A stretch of DNA of 64,000 nt from CBDFLT01 sp965249225. Its GTDB lineage: Bacteria > Chloroflexota > Dehalococcoidia > Lucifugimonadales > G963668185. Under the pieces are notes generated by a model that was not told where the DNA came from, ran no database searches, and saw nothing but the letters and a program-made list of their open reading frames with translations. This document shows positions 24,182 through 32,539 of the stretch, piece by piece (within the stretch, counting starts at the first letter, position 1; every line of letters begins with the position of its first letter). The stretch covers positions 186,001-250,000 of the forward strand of contig CBDFLT010000007.1 of the NCBI GenBank assembly GCA_965249225.1, given 5' to 3'. Made by a program: the position numbers and the translations under genes.

Positions 24182-26026
24182 CTACTCGATTCGATGCGCC
24201 TCTAGGACGTCGCCTTCTTCGTAGCCTTGATAGCCTTCGAGGACTAAGCCACCTTCGAACCCATTGGTGACCTCTCTGACGTCGTCCTTGAAGTGCTTGA
24301 GGCTGACCACTGTCCCAACGTACAGAGATTCGCCGTTTCGCAGAACGTGGATAATGGAGTTTCGAGTTATGTGGCCATCATTGACGTAGAAGCCTGCGGC
24401 CCTGGTCCTCCGACCAAGGCCGAATATGGCTCTCACCGTTGCGACCCCTTCGACGATGTCTTGCTGGACCGGCTCGAGAAGACCTTCAAGGGCCTTTTCG
24501 ATGTCCTCGGTGAGGGCGTAGATGACGTCGTAGAAGCGTATCTCCACGCTCTCTTGATTGGCCATTGCCAGAGCGCCGGGCTCCGGCTTCGTGTTGAACC
24601 CTATGACGATGGCGTTGGAGGCGACCGCCAGCATTACGTCGCTCTCAGTGATACTAGCGGTGGCGATGTGTACCAGGTTAACCCTTGTCTGATCGGTGTT
24701 GAGTCCCTCGAGTGCGCTGCGCACCGCGTCGACACTGCCCTGTACGTCCGTCTTGACGATCAGGTTGAGGGACTTGACCTCACCGGACTCCATCCTGGAG
24801 TGTACGTCCTCTAAAGTAACACCCCCTCGGGCGCTCAGCTCATGCCGCCTCTGCCGCTCGCGGTCCTCCACCATCTTTTTTGCGGTCTTCTCATCAGGGA
24901 CGGCGTACAGAAGGTCTCCTGCTTGTGGAATGTCCCCGAGGCCCAGGACCTCCACGGGCTGTGAGGGCCCCGCTTCCTTAATACGCTGGCCGCGGTCGTT
25001 GAACATGGCCCTCACCCGGCCGTGACGCTCCCCCGCTACCACGTTGTCGCCGATACGCAGGGTGCCAGTCTGTACCAGCACCGTCGTTACCGGACCCTTG
25101 CTCTTGTCCAGACGTGCTTCGATGACCACGGCCTGTACCGACCGATTCGGGTTGGCCTTGAGCTCGTTAACCTCGGCCACCACTTGGATGTTCGCCAGCA
25201 GATCGTCGACTCCATCTCCTGCCAATGCTGACACCGGAGCCGCTATGACGTCGCCACCCCACTCCTCGATGAGCAGCTCATGCTCAGACAACTGCCTCTT
25301 GACCTTTTCCTGGTCGGCGTTGGGCTTGTCGATCTTGTTAATGGCGACGATGATTGGGACGCCGGCGGCTTTAACATGGTCGATGGCTTCCTCGGTCTGT
25401 GGCATGATCCCGTCGTCGGCGGCAACGACCAGGATCGCCACGTCGGTTACCTGGGCGCCCCGCGCTCGCATGGCGGTAAACGCCTCGTGGCCAGGCGTGT
25501 CGATAAAGGTGATTAAATTGCCGTCGTGTTCCACCTGGTAAGCGCCTATGTGCTGGGTTATCCCACCGCTCTCAGCGGCGGCCACATTGGCCTTACGTAT
25601 GGTGTCGAGAAGAGTCGTCTTGCCGTGGTCGACATGGCCCAGGATGGTCACGACGGGGGGCCGAGGCTCGAGAGCCTCCTGGTCCTCCTCCTTAGTGGAG
25701 ACCACGAGCGAGGCGGGTCCGATATTCTGGTCGGCAAGCGGCTGCACTTGGTAACCTAGCGACTGGGCTATCAGCGCGGCAGTATCGTGCTCTACCACCT
25801 CGTTGATCGTATACATGTGGCCTTGCCGCATGAAGACCTTGATCAGCTCAACGACGTCAACGTGCATGATCGTGGCAAGGTCGGACACTGTGAGGGCGGC
25901 GGGGATTTCCAGGACCGCCGTGCCAGCCACGTCGCCTGTTGCAGCAACCTGAGCTGGCTGGGGCGCAGGGTCGGTGCTCACGGCTCCCTGTTGTGGGTCT
26001 TCATGCTTTGTAGCCCTGTTAGCCAT
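24182..26026 (-). CDS. infB: Translation initiation factor IF-2
   Basis: GTPase that delivers initiator tRNA to the 30S subunit. At 614 residues it has a short N-terminal region, as in Dehalococcoidia. An IF2N-like segment is followed by the G domain: GHVDHGKTTLLD (G1), GGITQHIGAY (G2), FIDTPGHEAF (G3), NKIDKPNAD (G4) and the APVSALAGDG region (G5). Domains 2, 3 and the fMet-tRNA-binding C-terminal domain follow (LKHFKDDVREV near the end). It lies downstream of ylxR in the nusA operon. Confidence 0.97.
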   Translation of the reverse strand: MANRATKHEDPQQGAVSTDPAPQPAQVAATGDVAGTAVLEIPAALTVSDLATIMHVDVVELIKVFMRQGHMYTINEVVEHDTAALIAQSLGYQVQPLADQNIGPASLVVSTKEEDQEALEPRPPVVTILGHVDHGKTTLLDTIRKANVAAAESGGITQHIGAYQVEHDGNLITFIDTPGHEAFTAMRARGAQVTDVAILVVAADDGIMPQTEEAIDHVKAAGVPIIVAINKIDKPNADQEKVKRQLSEHELLIEEWGGDVIAAPVSALAGDGVDDLLANIQVVAEVNELKANPNRSVQAVVIEARLDKSKGPVTTVLVQTGTLRIGDNVVAGERHGRVRAMFNDRGQRIKEAGPSQPVEVLGLGDIPQAGDLLYAVPDEKTAKKMVEDRERQRRHELSARGGVTLEDVHSRMESGEVKSLNLIVKTDVQGSVDAVRSALEGLNTDQTRVNLVHIATASITESDVMLAVASNAIVIGFNTKPEPGALAMANQESVEIRFYDVIYALTEDIEKALEGLLEPVQQDIVEGVATVRAIFGLGRRTRAAGFYVNDGHITRNSIIHVLRNGESLYVGTVVSLKHFKDDVREVTNGFEGGLVLEGYQGYEEGDVLEAHRIE

Positions 26027-26067
26027 AACACTCCGAATTCTTCGTGCTGACGGTGGTAGTAGAGATG

Positions 26068-26355
26068 TCAGACAACCGGCGATGCCGTTGTTAGTGTCGT
26101 CGTCAGCCTCTTCCAGTTGTCATCTGTCACCTTGGTACGGAGGGCGTACTCAAGACGCCCGCGTTGTAGACCCTTGCTCTCACAATCGAGCCTTTTGCAT
26201 ACGTATGCTCCTCGCCCTGGGGACTTACCCGTTGGGTCCACCTCAACCGCCCCGGCGGGAGTCGCCACGATCCGCAGCAGTTCGGTCTTAGCCGATCTGT
26301 TGCGACAGATAACACAACTCCTTAGTGGCACACGTCGTTTGGCAGAGGCGCACAT
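26068..26355 (-). CDS. rnpM: YlxR/RnpM family RNA-binding protein
   Basis: A 95-residue DUF448 protein between nusA and infB, its standard position. Signatures are RVPLRSCVICR, LLRIVATPAGAVEVDP, GRGAYVCK and the AL-rich helix YALRTKVTDDN. YlxR proteins bind RNA, and in some bacteria (RnpM) they bind and inhibit RNase P RNA. The exact role here is inferred from the family. Confidence 0.88.
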   Translation of the reverse strand: MCASAKRRVPLRSCVICRNRSAKTELLRIVATPAGAVEVDPTGKSPGRGAYVCKRLDCESKGLQRGRLEYALRTKVTDDNWKRLTTTLTTASPVV

Positions 26356-26377
26356 TACTCAATTGAGTACCTTATAT

Positions 26378-28213
26378 TTATCTTCTACGGGCTTTGGATT
26401 TTCTTTTTCGCTGTCCGGTTCCCACTCCCCGCCTTTGCCCCCGTTTTTCGCGCCTGGCGGTCACCCCTCCCTTTAGTCCGGCGATATCCTCGGCGAAGCG
26501 GATTTGGCCTGGTTCCGGTTCCAGCCGTCCCCTTTGAAGCGACCATATGCCTTCCGGCAGGTCGGCAAGGGAGGCGCCGACTGAGAGGGCTGGGACGGCC
26601 TCTTCTTCCTTCTTCTCCTGAGTCTCGAGTTCCAACGCCTCAGGAACAACAGGTTCAGGCGTAACCCCGTCTCCCACGGCGGGCGCAGCTGCGGCCACGG
26701 CCTCGCCCGCGGGCACGGCAGAGGGCTCTGGCGCGACATGAGGCTCTGCTTCGACCTCCACGGCCGGCTCCGCCTCAGCCTCCTGGATTTCGGTTGCCGG
26801 CTCGCTAACGGCGACCTCTTTTTCTGCCACGGCTTCTTCCGGCGCGGGCTCCTCCTTGGGCGCCTCAACAACAACCTCTTCCGCCACCGCGGGAAGCTCT
26901 TCGGCTTTTTCGTCGACTGGGGGAGCACTTATCGTATATGCGGCCGTTTTGCCCTTCTGCCCCTCGGCGGCGTTAACGAGGTGGCCATCGGCCGCCAGAG
27001 AGCGCAGCTGGCGTGAGGCGGTGGATGAAGCCACTCCGAGCTCTTCCGCCACCGCGCGAATAGACGCGGTCGCGGTCTCTGACCGGCCGCAGACTTCGCC
27101 GACCGCCGCCATGACGGCCAGTTGTTTCTCTGAGAGAGCGTCGGCCCCGGCAGCCACAGGCGTGGGCTTGGCCTCGGCCGTAGAATCTATGTGGCTTCTG
27201 ATGTCAACTTTCCAGCCGGTCAATTTGGCCGCCAGTCGGGCGTTCTGCCCTTCCTTCCCAATAGCCAGGGACAGTTGCCTGTCTGGCACCACCGCCGCTG
27301 CTGATCCGGTTTCTTCGTCCATATCCACCCTCAGCACCTGGGAGGGACTGAGGGCATTGGCGATGAAGACCTTGGGGTCCTTGTTCCAAGCCACGACATC
27401 GATCTTTTCGCCGTCGAGCTCGTTTACGATGTTCTGAATTCGTATGCCTCTGAGGCCGACACATGATCCAACAGGATCAACGCCGTCTTGTCGGGCGAAC
27501 ACCGCAACCTTGCTGCGTGCGCCAGCCTCTCGGGCGATAGCCATTATCTCCACGGCACCGTTATATATCTCTGGAACCTCCATCTCGAACAAGCGTATCA
27601 AGAGCTGTTTGTCGGTTCTGGACACGATTAGCTCCGGGCCTTTGGTGGAGCGCCGGATCGACTGGAGAAGCACCTTCATCCTCATGCCAACCCGGTATCG
27701 CTCGTACGGCACCTGTTCTGAGGCCGGCAGGATGGACTCTGCGCGTCCCAGCTCAACGATTATCTGCTTAGGCTCGATGCGTTGAATGGTAACCGAGAAG
27801 ACCTCGCCTTCTCTATCGGCGTACTCGTCGTATACTAGCTCGCGCTCGGCCTCCCTTAGCCGCTGCATCACCACCTGCTTCGCGGTCTGGGCCGCGATTC
27901 GGCCGGCGCTATGGGGGAGGCTTTCGGTGGCTATGCTTTCACCCACCTCGGCATCGGGCTTGATCTGCTTTGCGTCAGGGAGAGAGAGCTCCAAGAGTGG
28001 ATCGGCCACCTCATCCACAACGGTTTTGACAATATAAACGCTCACGTCCCCGGATCCGGGGTCCAGTTTGACGGAGATATTGTGCCCGCCGAGGACGCTG
28101 TCCCTCCGATATGCGGACACCAGGGCGGCTTCGATGGCTGACAGCACTGTCTCCCTCGGGAGATTGCGCTCGGAGGCCAATTGGGTTAGGGCGATTATGA
28201 AATCGCTCTTCAA
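26378..28213 (-). CDS. nusA: Transcription factor NusA with added C-terminal winged helix and acidic/basic tail
   Basis: Pausing and antitermination factor. I start it at TTG 28211-28213 (LKSDFIIALTQLASERNLP) because AGGAGGT sits 7 nt upstream; an ATG at 28294 would read through a leader hairpin. The N-terminal domain (1-130), S1 (GEVFSVTIQRIEPKQIIVEL) and two KH domains (VGSCVGLRGIRIQNIVNEL; LAIGKEGQNARLAAKLTGW) are normal. After about residue 350 comes a winged-helix-like segment (VAEELGVASSTASRQLRSLA), then a long Glu/Ala/Pro-rich linker and an Arg/Lys-rich end (GQRKRKSKARRR). This tail is unusual for NusA. rimP, normally upstream, is absent. Confidence 0.93.
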   Translation of the reverse strand: MKSDFIIALTQLASERNLPRETVLSAIEAALVSAYRRDSVLGGHNISVKLDPGSGDVSVYIVKTVVDEVADPLLELSLPDAKQIKPDAEVGESIATESLPHSAGRIAAQTAKQVVMQRLREAERELVYDEYADREGEVFSVTIQRIEPKQIIVELGRAESILPASEQVPYERYRVGMRMKVLLQSIRRSTKGPELIVSRTDKQLLIRLFEMEVPEIYNGAVEIMAIAREAGARSKVAVFARQDGVDPVGSCVGLRGIRIQNIVNELDGEKIDVVAWNKDPKVFIANALSPSQVLRVDMDEETGSAAAVVPDRQLSLAIGKEGQNARLAAKLTGWKVDIRSHIDSTAEAKPTPVAAGADALSEKQLAVMAAVGEVCGRSETATASIRAVAEELGVASSTASRQLRSLAADGHLVNAAEGQKGKTAAYTISAPPVDEKAEELPAVAEEVVVEAPKEEPAPEEAVAEKEVAVSEPATEIQEAEAEPAVEVEAEPHVAPEPSAVPAGEAVAAAAPAVGDGVTPEPVVPEALELETQEKKEEEAVPALSVGASLADLPEGIWSLQRGRLEPEPGQIRFAEDIAGLKGGVTARREKRGQRRGVGTGQRKRKSKARRR

Positions 28214-28259
28214 TTCAGGCACCTCCTTGGAGTCTAATGTAACCCCGCCATAATTAAAG

Positions 28260-28281
28260 AAAGTGGGGCCCGCCCCACTTT
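28260..28281 (-). promoter_or_regulatory. Leader hairpin before nusA
   Basis: A 9-bp perfect stem (AAAGTGGGG / CCCCACTTT) with a 4-nt loop lies in the nusA leader, 47 nt before the TTG start. On the minus strand it is followed by TTTCTTTAATT-like U-rich sequence, so it may act as a weak attenuator. Regulation is not proven. Confidence 0.5.
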
Positions 28282-28308
28282 CACCGTAAGGCACAAAAGT
28301 GCACAGTG

Positions 28309-28337
28309 AGTATAGCAGTTTTAACGCTTCGGTTCAA
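28309..28337 (-). promoter_or_regulatory. Promoter of the nusA-ylxR-infB-rbfA-truB operon
   Basis: Minus strand TTGAAC (28337-28332), a 17-bp spacer and TATACT (28314-28309). A further 8-bp-stem GC-rich hairpin (28343-28364) lies upstream of it. The rest of the 28338-28599 gap holds only the mod promoter. Confidence 0.6.
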
Positions 28338-28510
28338 GCGAGACGGGCCGCCGCGACGGCCCGTTAGAGATGCCAATTCACGCCTTGGCGAAGCCGTTCG
28401 TGGGCAGCCTTTACTAGTGAGTATTTTCTAGCGTAAGCTTTCGGGCCACCTTAGGAGTCACAATTAAGCAGTGTCGCCGATATGCGACCAACCAGTGTTG
28501 CACATGTTGA

Positions 28511-28539
28511 TTGCATGGTAATCATCTGGCCTTGATAAT
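28511..28539 (+). promoter_or_regulatory. Promoter of modABC
   Basis: TTGCAT (28511-28516), a 17-bp spacer and GATAAT (28534-28539), 61 bp before the modA start. No ModE box or Moco riboswitch is seen in the short leader. Confidence 0.45.
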
Positions 28540-28599
28540 GTTTCTTAAATTTCGCTTTAACGACGCTGAGTCGCATATGGCGATTGGAGGAGCATTGAT

Positions 28600-29412
28600 T
28601 TGCGGACAGGAGAGTCGCAGGGGAAAATAGGGCGCCTGGGTCTGCTAGGCTGGTTGCTGGTTGCTGGTTGCGCACTGTGGCTGGTTGTTGTGGCCGCTGG
28701 ATGCTCATCGCAAGGGCAGGATTCGCGGGATATCCTGGTGTTCGCGGCGGCCAGCCTGGCGGATGTCATGAATCAGGTAGTGGACTCATTCGAACGCCAG
28801 CACGGCACTACCGTCACCGTCAGCTATGACGGGTCGCAGGCCTTAGCCCAGCAGATCTCGCGGGGCGCTCCTGCGGATGTGTTCATATCCGCAGGAGCGT
28901 TTCCCATGGATTTCCTTGAAGAAAGGGGCCTGGTCTCCGCTGAGAGCACAAACATCCTGACCAACAAGCTGGTTGTGGTCGTGGAGTCAGACTCGCTTGA
29001 GGGCTGGGCGTCTGTCGAGCAACTAGCCTCCCCTCAGGTGGAGCGGATAGCCATCGCCACCCCGGAACTTGCTCCAGCAGGTCGCTACGCCAGGGAGTCG
29101 TTACAAAGCCTGGGCCTGTGGGATGGACTGCAAAGCAAGCTGGTGTTCGGAAGCGACGTCCGGGTTACGCTGGCCTACCTGGAAGGTGGGAACGTTGACG
29201 CGGTCCTTGTGTATGAGACTGATGCACGTGTGGCCGACAACGTAACGGTCCTTGACATCGTTCCGCCTGACAGCTACTCCCGCATCGTCTACCCGGCAGC
29301 GGTGGTCCTCAACGGTGACAACCTGGAGCAGGCGCAGACGTTCCTGAAGTTCCTGACGGGAGAAAAGGCGGATGAAATCTTTCGGTCTCACGGCTTTGCG
29401 CCTAGTGAATAG
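28600..29412 (+). CDS. modA: Molybdate ABC transporter substrate-binding lipoprotein
   Basis: Extracytoplasmic molybdate/tungstate binding protein, 270 residues. The TTG at 28600 is chosen because GGAGGAG lies 7 nt upstream. A hydrophobic signal ending LVVVAAGCSSQ gives a lipobox with Cys35, consistent with a lipid anchor. ModA signatures are ILVFAAASLADVM, VSYDGSQALAQQI, GAPADVFISAG, VFGSDVRVTLAYLEGGNVDA and YPAAVVL. It is followed by modB and modC. Molybdate would serve Moco enzymes, which fits the MoeB-type gene at 7 kb only loosely. Confidence 0.93.
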   Translation: MRTGESQGKIGRLGLLGWLLVAGCALWLVVVAAGCSSQGQDSRDILVFAAASLADVMNQVVDSFERQHGTTVTVSYDGSQALAQQISRGAPADVFISAGAFPMDFLEERGLVSAESTNILTNKLVVVVESDSLEGWASVEQLASPQVERIAIATPELAPAGRYARESLQSLGLWDGLQSKLVFGSDVRVTLAYLEGGNVDAVLVYETDARVADNVTVLDIVPPDSYSRIVYPAAVVLNGDNLEQAQTFLKFLTGEKADEIFRSHGFAPSE

Positions 29413-29518
29413 CCATGACTTCTCGTTCCCGTCCGCCGTGTTGGACGAAGGCGGTCCCCGGTTGCCATGGACGTGGGAGCGCACGGCTGTGCGCCTCCAC
29501 TTGAGGGATTGAGCACAC

Positions 29519-30199
29519 GTGTCCTTATCCGAGTACGTTTCGCTGCTGTCGCTTACCCTTCGGGTTGCCGTGGTTGCTACCGCCATCAACGTGCCATTGG
29601 CACTGCTGATTAGCTGGCTGGTGGTCAAGAAGAGGGTGCGGGGCCGGTTTATCATCGACCTGCTGGTGGCCTTGCCTCTGGCGCTTCCACCGGTAGTGGT
29701 AGGCTACTTTCTCCTTCTATTGTTGGGGCGTGACGGTCCGGTTGGCACCGCGGTCCACGCCGTATTTGGAGTGGACGTGGTGTTCACCTGGGTTGCTGCG
29801 GTGCTCGCTTCGGCGCTGGTCTCGTTCCCCCTTGTGGCCAGGGCCATAATGGTGGCCATGGGCGGTGTGGACGAGCGGCTGGAGCAGTCTGCCCGCAGCC
29901 TGGGCGCCCGACCATGGAGGGTGGTCTTTACCGTCACCATACCGCTGGCTTACCGGGGTATCCTTGCCGGGACGCTGCTGGGTTTCGTTCGTGCTCTGAG
30001 CGAGTTCGGTGCGACCATCGTGGTGGCTGGCAATATCGTGGGTCGGACCCAGACGCTCCCGTTGGCGATCTTTACCGAGGTACAGTTGGGCGACGACCAG
30101 GCAGCGCTGAGACTTGTGGCCGCCTCACTGGTGCTGGCGGTTGCGACGCTGGCCGCACACAACTGGCTGCTGGGGAAGGCGACGTACAGCAGGGTCTGA
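29519..30199 (+). CDS. modB: Molybdate ABC transporter permease
   Basis: Inner-membrane permease with 226 residues and five or six helices. The GTG start at 29519 gives MSLSEYVSLLSLTLRVAVVA. The ABC-ATPase contact (EAA) loop is EQSARSLGARPWRVVFTVTI, followed by RALSEFGATIVVAGN, typical of ModB. The stop TGA overlaps the modC ATG (TGATG), so translation is coupled. A 106-bp gap separates it from modA. Confidence 0.94.
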   Translation: MSLSEYVSLLSLTLRVAVVATAINVPLALLISWLVVKKRVRGRFIIDLLVALPLALPPVVVGYFLLLLLGRDGPVGTAVHAVFGVDVVFTWVAAVLASALVSFPLVARAIMVAMGGVDERLEQSARSLGARPWRVVFTVTIPLAYRGILAGTLLGFVRALSEFGATIVVAGNIVGRTQTLPLAIFTEVQLGDDQAALRLVAASLVLAVATLAAHNWLLGKATYSRV

Positions 30200-31344
30200 T
30201 GGAGTCGCGAAGGCTAGATTTGAATACAGTGTCAAAGTCCAAAGGCCCTCTGCTGACCTTCAACATCACCAAGCGGTTCCGGGATTTCGCCCTGGAGTGC
30301 GAGGCCACGTTCGATTGCGGGGTTACGGCCGTCTTCGGGCATTCGGGCAGTGGCAAGACCACCTTACTCAACTGTATTTCCGGGATGGATAGCCCAACCG
30401 GGGGCGAGATTGAGCTGCTGGGACGGACTATCTTCTCCATAGAGGACGGTGTGAACGTCCCGGCGGAGAAACGCCGGATAGGCTACGTGTTTCAGGACAT
30501 GGCCCTGTTTCCCCACATGAGCGTGCTGGACAATATTATGTACGGCTATAAACTGACGCCGGTGCCCTTCCGCGAGATCGAGCCCGGGCAACTGATAGAC
30601 CTGTTCCAGCTGTCTCCGCTGCTGGACAGAGGCGTAGCCAATCTCTCGGGGGGCGAGCGCGAGAGAGTGGCCTTGGCGCGGGCGCTTGCCACGTCACCCG
30701 ACCTTCTGCTTCTGGATGAACCACTGGCATCGCTGGATATGGGGTTTCGTGGCGTCATAATCCGGTATCTCAAACGCATCTGGCGTGAGCTGCGCACACC
30801 TATGATTTACGTCTCCCACTCCATATCGGAAGTAATGGCGCTTGCCGAATCTGCGCTCGTATTGTCCGATGGGAAACCGGTTGTCCAGGACAGGCCGTCG
30901 AGTTTGCTGTTCCATCCCGGTGTTTCGACCATCGCCGACTACGCGACACTGGAGAACCTGCTGGACGCTCAGGTGGTCTCGCGGGCCGGCGATGGTGGGC
31001 TGGCCGAGCTGAGGGTCGGTGACGTCCGGCTGCTGGTGTCCGACGTGTACAGGGAACCGGGTGAGGAGGTGACGGTGTCGATTCGGGCCGGAGACATCAT
31101 CCTGGCACGGGATGCACCGTCGAAGCTGAGCGCGCGCAACATTCTACCGGCCACCGTCAGAGAGATACACGTCTCCGGTCCCCGTGTCCTCGTCTACGCC
31201 GACGTCGGCTGCGATATTGTCGTGGAAATAACGCTCGGCGCGCTCGAAGACCTGGAGCTGCGTGAGGGGCAGCAGGTCCACCTGATCGTCAAGACCAACG
31301 GCATCATGGTGTTGGACGCGCCGAATCGCGGGCCTGAGGCTTAG
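30199..31344 (+). CDS. modC: Molybdate ABC transporter ATP-binding protein
   Basis: ATPase of the molybdate importer, 381 residues from the ATG at 30199 that overlaps the modB stop. It has Walker A GHSGSGKTT, Q-loop YVFQDMALFPHMS, signature LSGGERERVALARAL, Walker B LLLLDEPLASLD and switch His in YVSHSISEV. From about residue 255 the C-terminal regulatory TOBE/Mop region includes LSARNILPATVREI, which in the family senses oxyanion. The open frame upstream lies inside modB and is not used. Confidence 0.94.
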   Translation: MESRRLDLNTVSKSKGPLLTFNITKRFRDFALECEATFDCGVTAVFGHSGSGKTTLLNCISGMDSPTGGEIELLGRTIFSIEDGVNVPAEKRRIGYVFQDMALFPHMSVLDNIMYGYKLTPVPFREIEPGQLIDLFQLSPLLDRGVANLSGGERERVALARALATSPDLLLLDEPLASLDMGFRGVIIRYLKRIWRELRTPMIYVSHSISEVMALAESALVLSDGKPVVQDRPSSLLFHPGVSTIADYATLENLLDAQVVSRAGDGGLAELRVGDVRLLVSDVYREPGEEVTVSIRAGDIILARDAPSKLSARNILPATVREIHVSGPRVLVYADVGCDIVVEITLGALEDLELREGQQVHLIVKTNGIMVLDAPNRGPEA

Positions 31345-31349
31345 AAGAG

Positions 31350-31649
31350 ATGTGCGCAACCCGCAACCGCCTTGGGCCGGATGGCTCCCATCTGCTCAGG
31401 CTTGAGGACCTCGACGTCACCAACGGTCCTGACCTGCACGTCATCCTCTCGCCGGTTCCCAACCCCAAGAAACGGGATACCGTGAAGACCCCCGGGTACG
31501 TCGATCTTGGCAAGCTCAAAGGTAACAAGGGGAATCAAAATCGTCCTATTCCCGCTGATGTCGACGTGACGATCCAGGGAAGCGTTGTTATCTACTGCGC
31601 GCCCTTCCACGTGATCTTCAGCGTAGCGCCGCTGCGAGACGTGGGTTAG
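31350..31649 (+). CDS. DM13-domain protein, probably N-terminally truncated
   Basis: The 99-residue product matches the DM13 domain from SHLLRLEDLDVTNGPDLHV through LGKLKGNKGNQNRPIP and VVIYCAPFHVIFS to the end. Secreted DM13 proteins normally have a signal or membrane anchor and about 20 more domain residues before this point. Here the ORF begins 5 bp after the modC stop, and an in-frame stop lies just upstream (31335-31337). It may be a leftover of a deletion that fused it to the mod operon. Function unknown; DM13 is thought to be redox or electron-transfer related. Confidence 0.65.
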   Translation: MCATRNRLGPDGSHLLRLEDLDVTNGPDLHVILSPVPNPKKRDTVKTPGYVDLGKLKGNKGNQNRPIPADVDVTIQGSVVIYCAPFHVIFSVAPLRDVG

Positions 31650-31683
31650 ATTCGGACGAGTCGACGGATTAGCGGGCCAGCGG

Positions 31684-32445
31684 TTATGCCTCCTCGCCCC
31701 GAACGATGCCTTTGCCCGTTGGGCAGACTTCGAGAAGGCAGCAGCCCGCGCACTCCGGCCGCTTTCGGCAGACCTCCCTGCCGTGACGCACGATCAGGGC
31801 GTGGTACTCGCCGTACAGACCCGGATCGGCCGGCAGATGGCGCGTGAACAGGCCCTGGTATTCCGAGTACATTCCTTTCTGAGGGGCCAGTCCGAGCCTG
31901 GCGAAGATGCGCCGGGTGTAAGAGTCCACGACGAAGACCGGCTGACCGCCGACGTATAGCAGAATATCGTCGGCGGTCTCCTCGCCGATGCCATAAACGC
32001 CCAACAGCTCCTCCCTTAGCGAGCCAGCATTTTCCTGCGACATGGCGTCCAGATCGTCGTCGAACCGCCGGCCCAGAAACTCGGCTAGCGCCTTCAGCTT
32101 CCGGGCCTTGACGTTGTAGTACACCGTTGGATACAGCAGAGCGGCCAGCCTCTCCTCGGGGATGCGTCGAATCGCCTGTGGGGATAAGGCGCCGGCGGCC
32201 TTGAGGTTGGTGATGGCCTTCTCCACGTTGACCCAGGCCGCCGCCTGCGTGAGCACGGCGCCGACCATGATTTCGAAGGCGGTCTCCCCTGGCCACCAAC
32301 GCTGAGGCCCGTACCTATGGGCCAGCCGTTGGTAGATTTCCAGAAGACTTTGCCGAATTTCCTTGCTGCCGTCCAAGTCGGATCTGAGGGCTAGGGTTCT
32401 CATAGCTGGTCGGTCAAATTGACTGAGCATCGCGACGGAGCTCAT
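31684..32445 (-). CDS. HhH-GPD DNA glycosylase with Fe-S cluster (MagIII/Nth-like)
   Basis: Base-excision repair glycosylase, 253 residues. The helix-hairpin-helix reads LLGVYGIGEETADDILLY, followed by the catalytic Asp in FVVDSYTRRIFARLG. The Fe-S ligands are in CRKRPECAGCCLLEVC. At the position of the Nth catalytic lysine (GxGRKTAN) this protein has Glu (GIGEETAD), as in the 3-methyladenine glycosylase MagIII, so it is probably a monofunctional glycosylase without lyase activity. The start is uncertain: three ATGs at 32445, 32430 and 32403 all lack a clear SD. Confidence 0.85.
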   Translation of the reverse strand: MSSVAMLSQFDRPAMRTLALRSDLDGSKEIRQSLLEIYQRLAHRYGPQRWWPGETAFEIMVGAVLTQAAAWVNVEKAITNLKAAGALSPQAIRRIPEERLAALLYPTVYYNVKARKLKALAEFLGRRFDDDLDAMSQENAGSLREELLGVYGIGEETADDILLYVGGQPVFVVDSYTRRIFARLGLAPQKGMYSEYQGLFTRHLPADPGLYGEYHALIVRHGREVCRKRPECAGCCLLEVCPTGKGIVRGEEA

Positions 32446-32539
32446 CCTAGCATCAGCGCCCGTTTTCCAACAACTTGAATCGCGCTCGCCTCCCCCTTAA
32501 ACTTTCATTACGAGAACGTCAAAAGAGGCGCGGAGTCCG

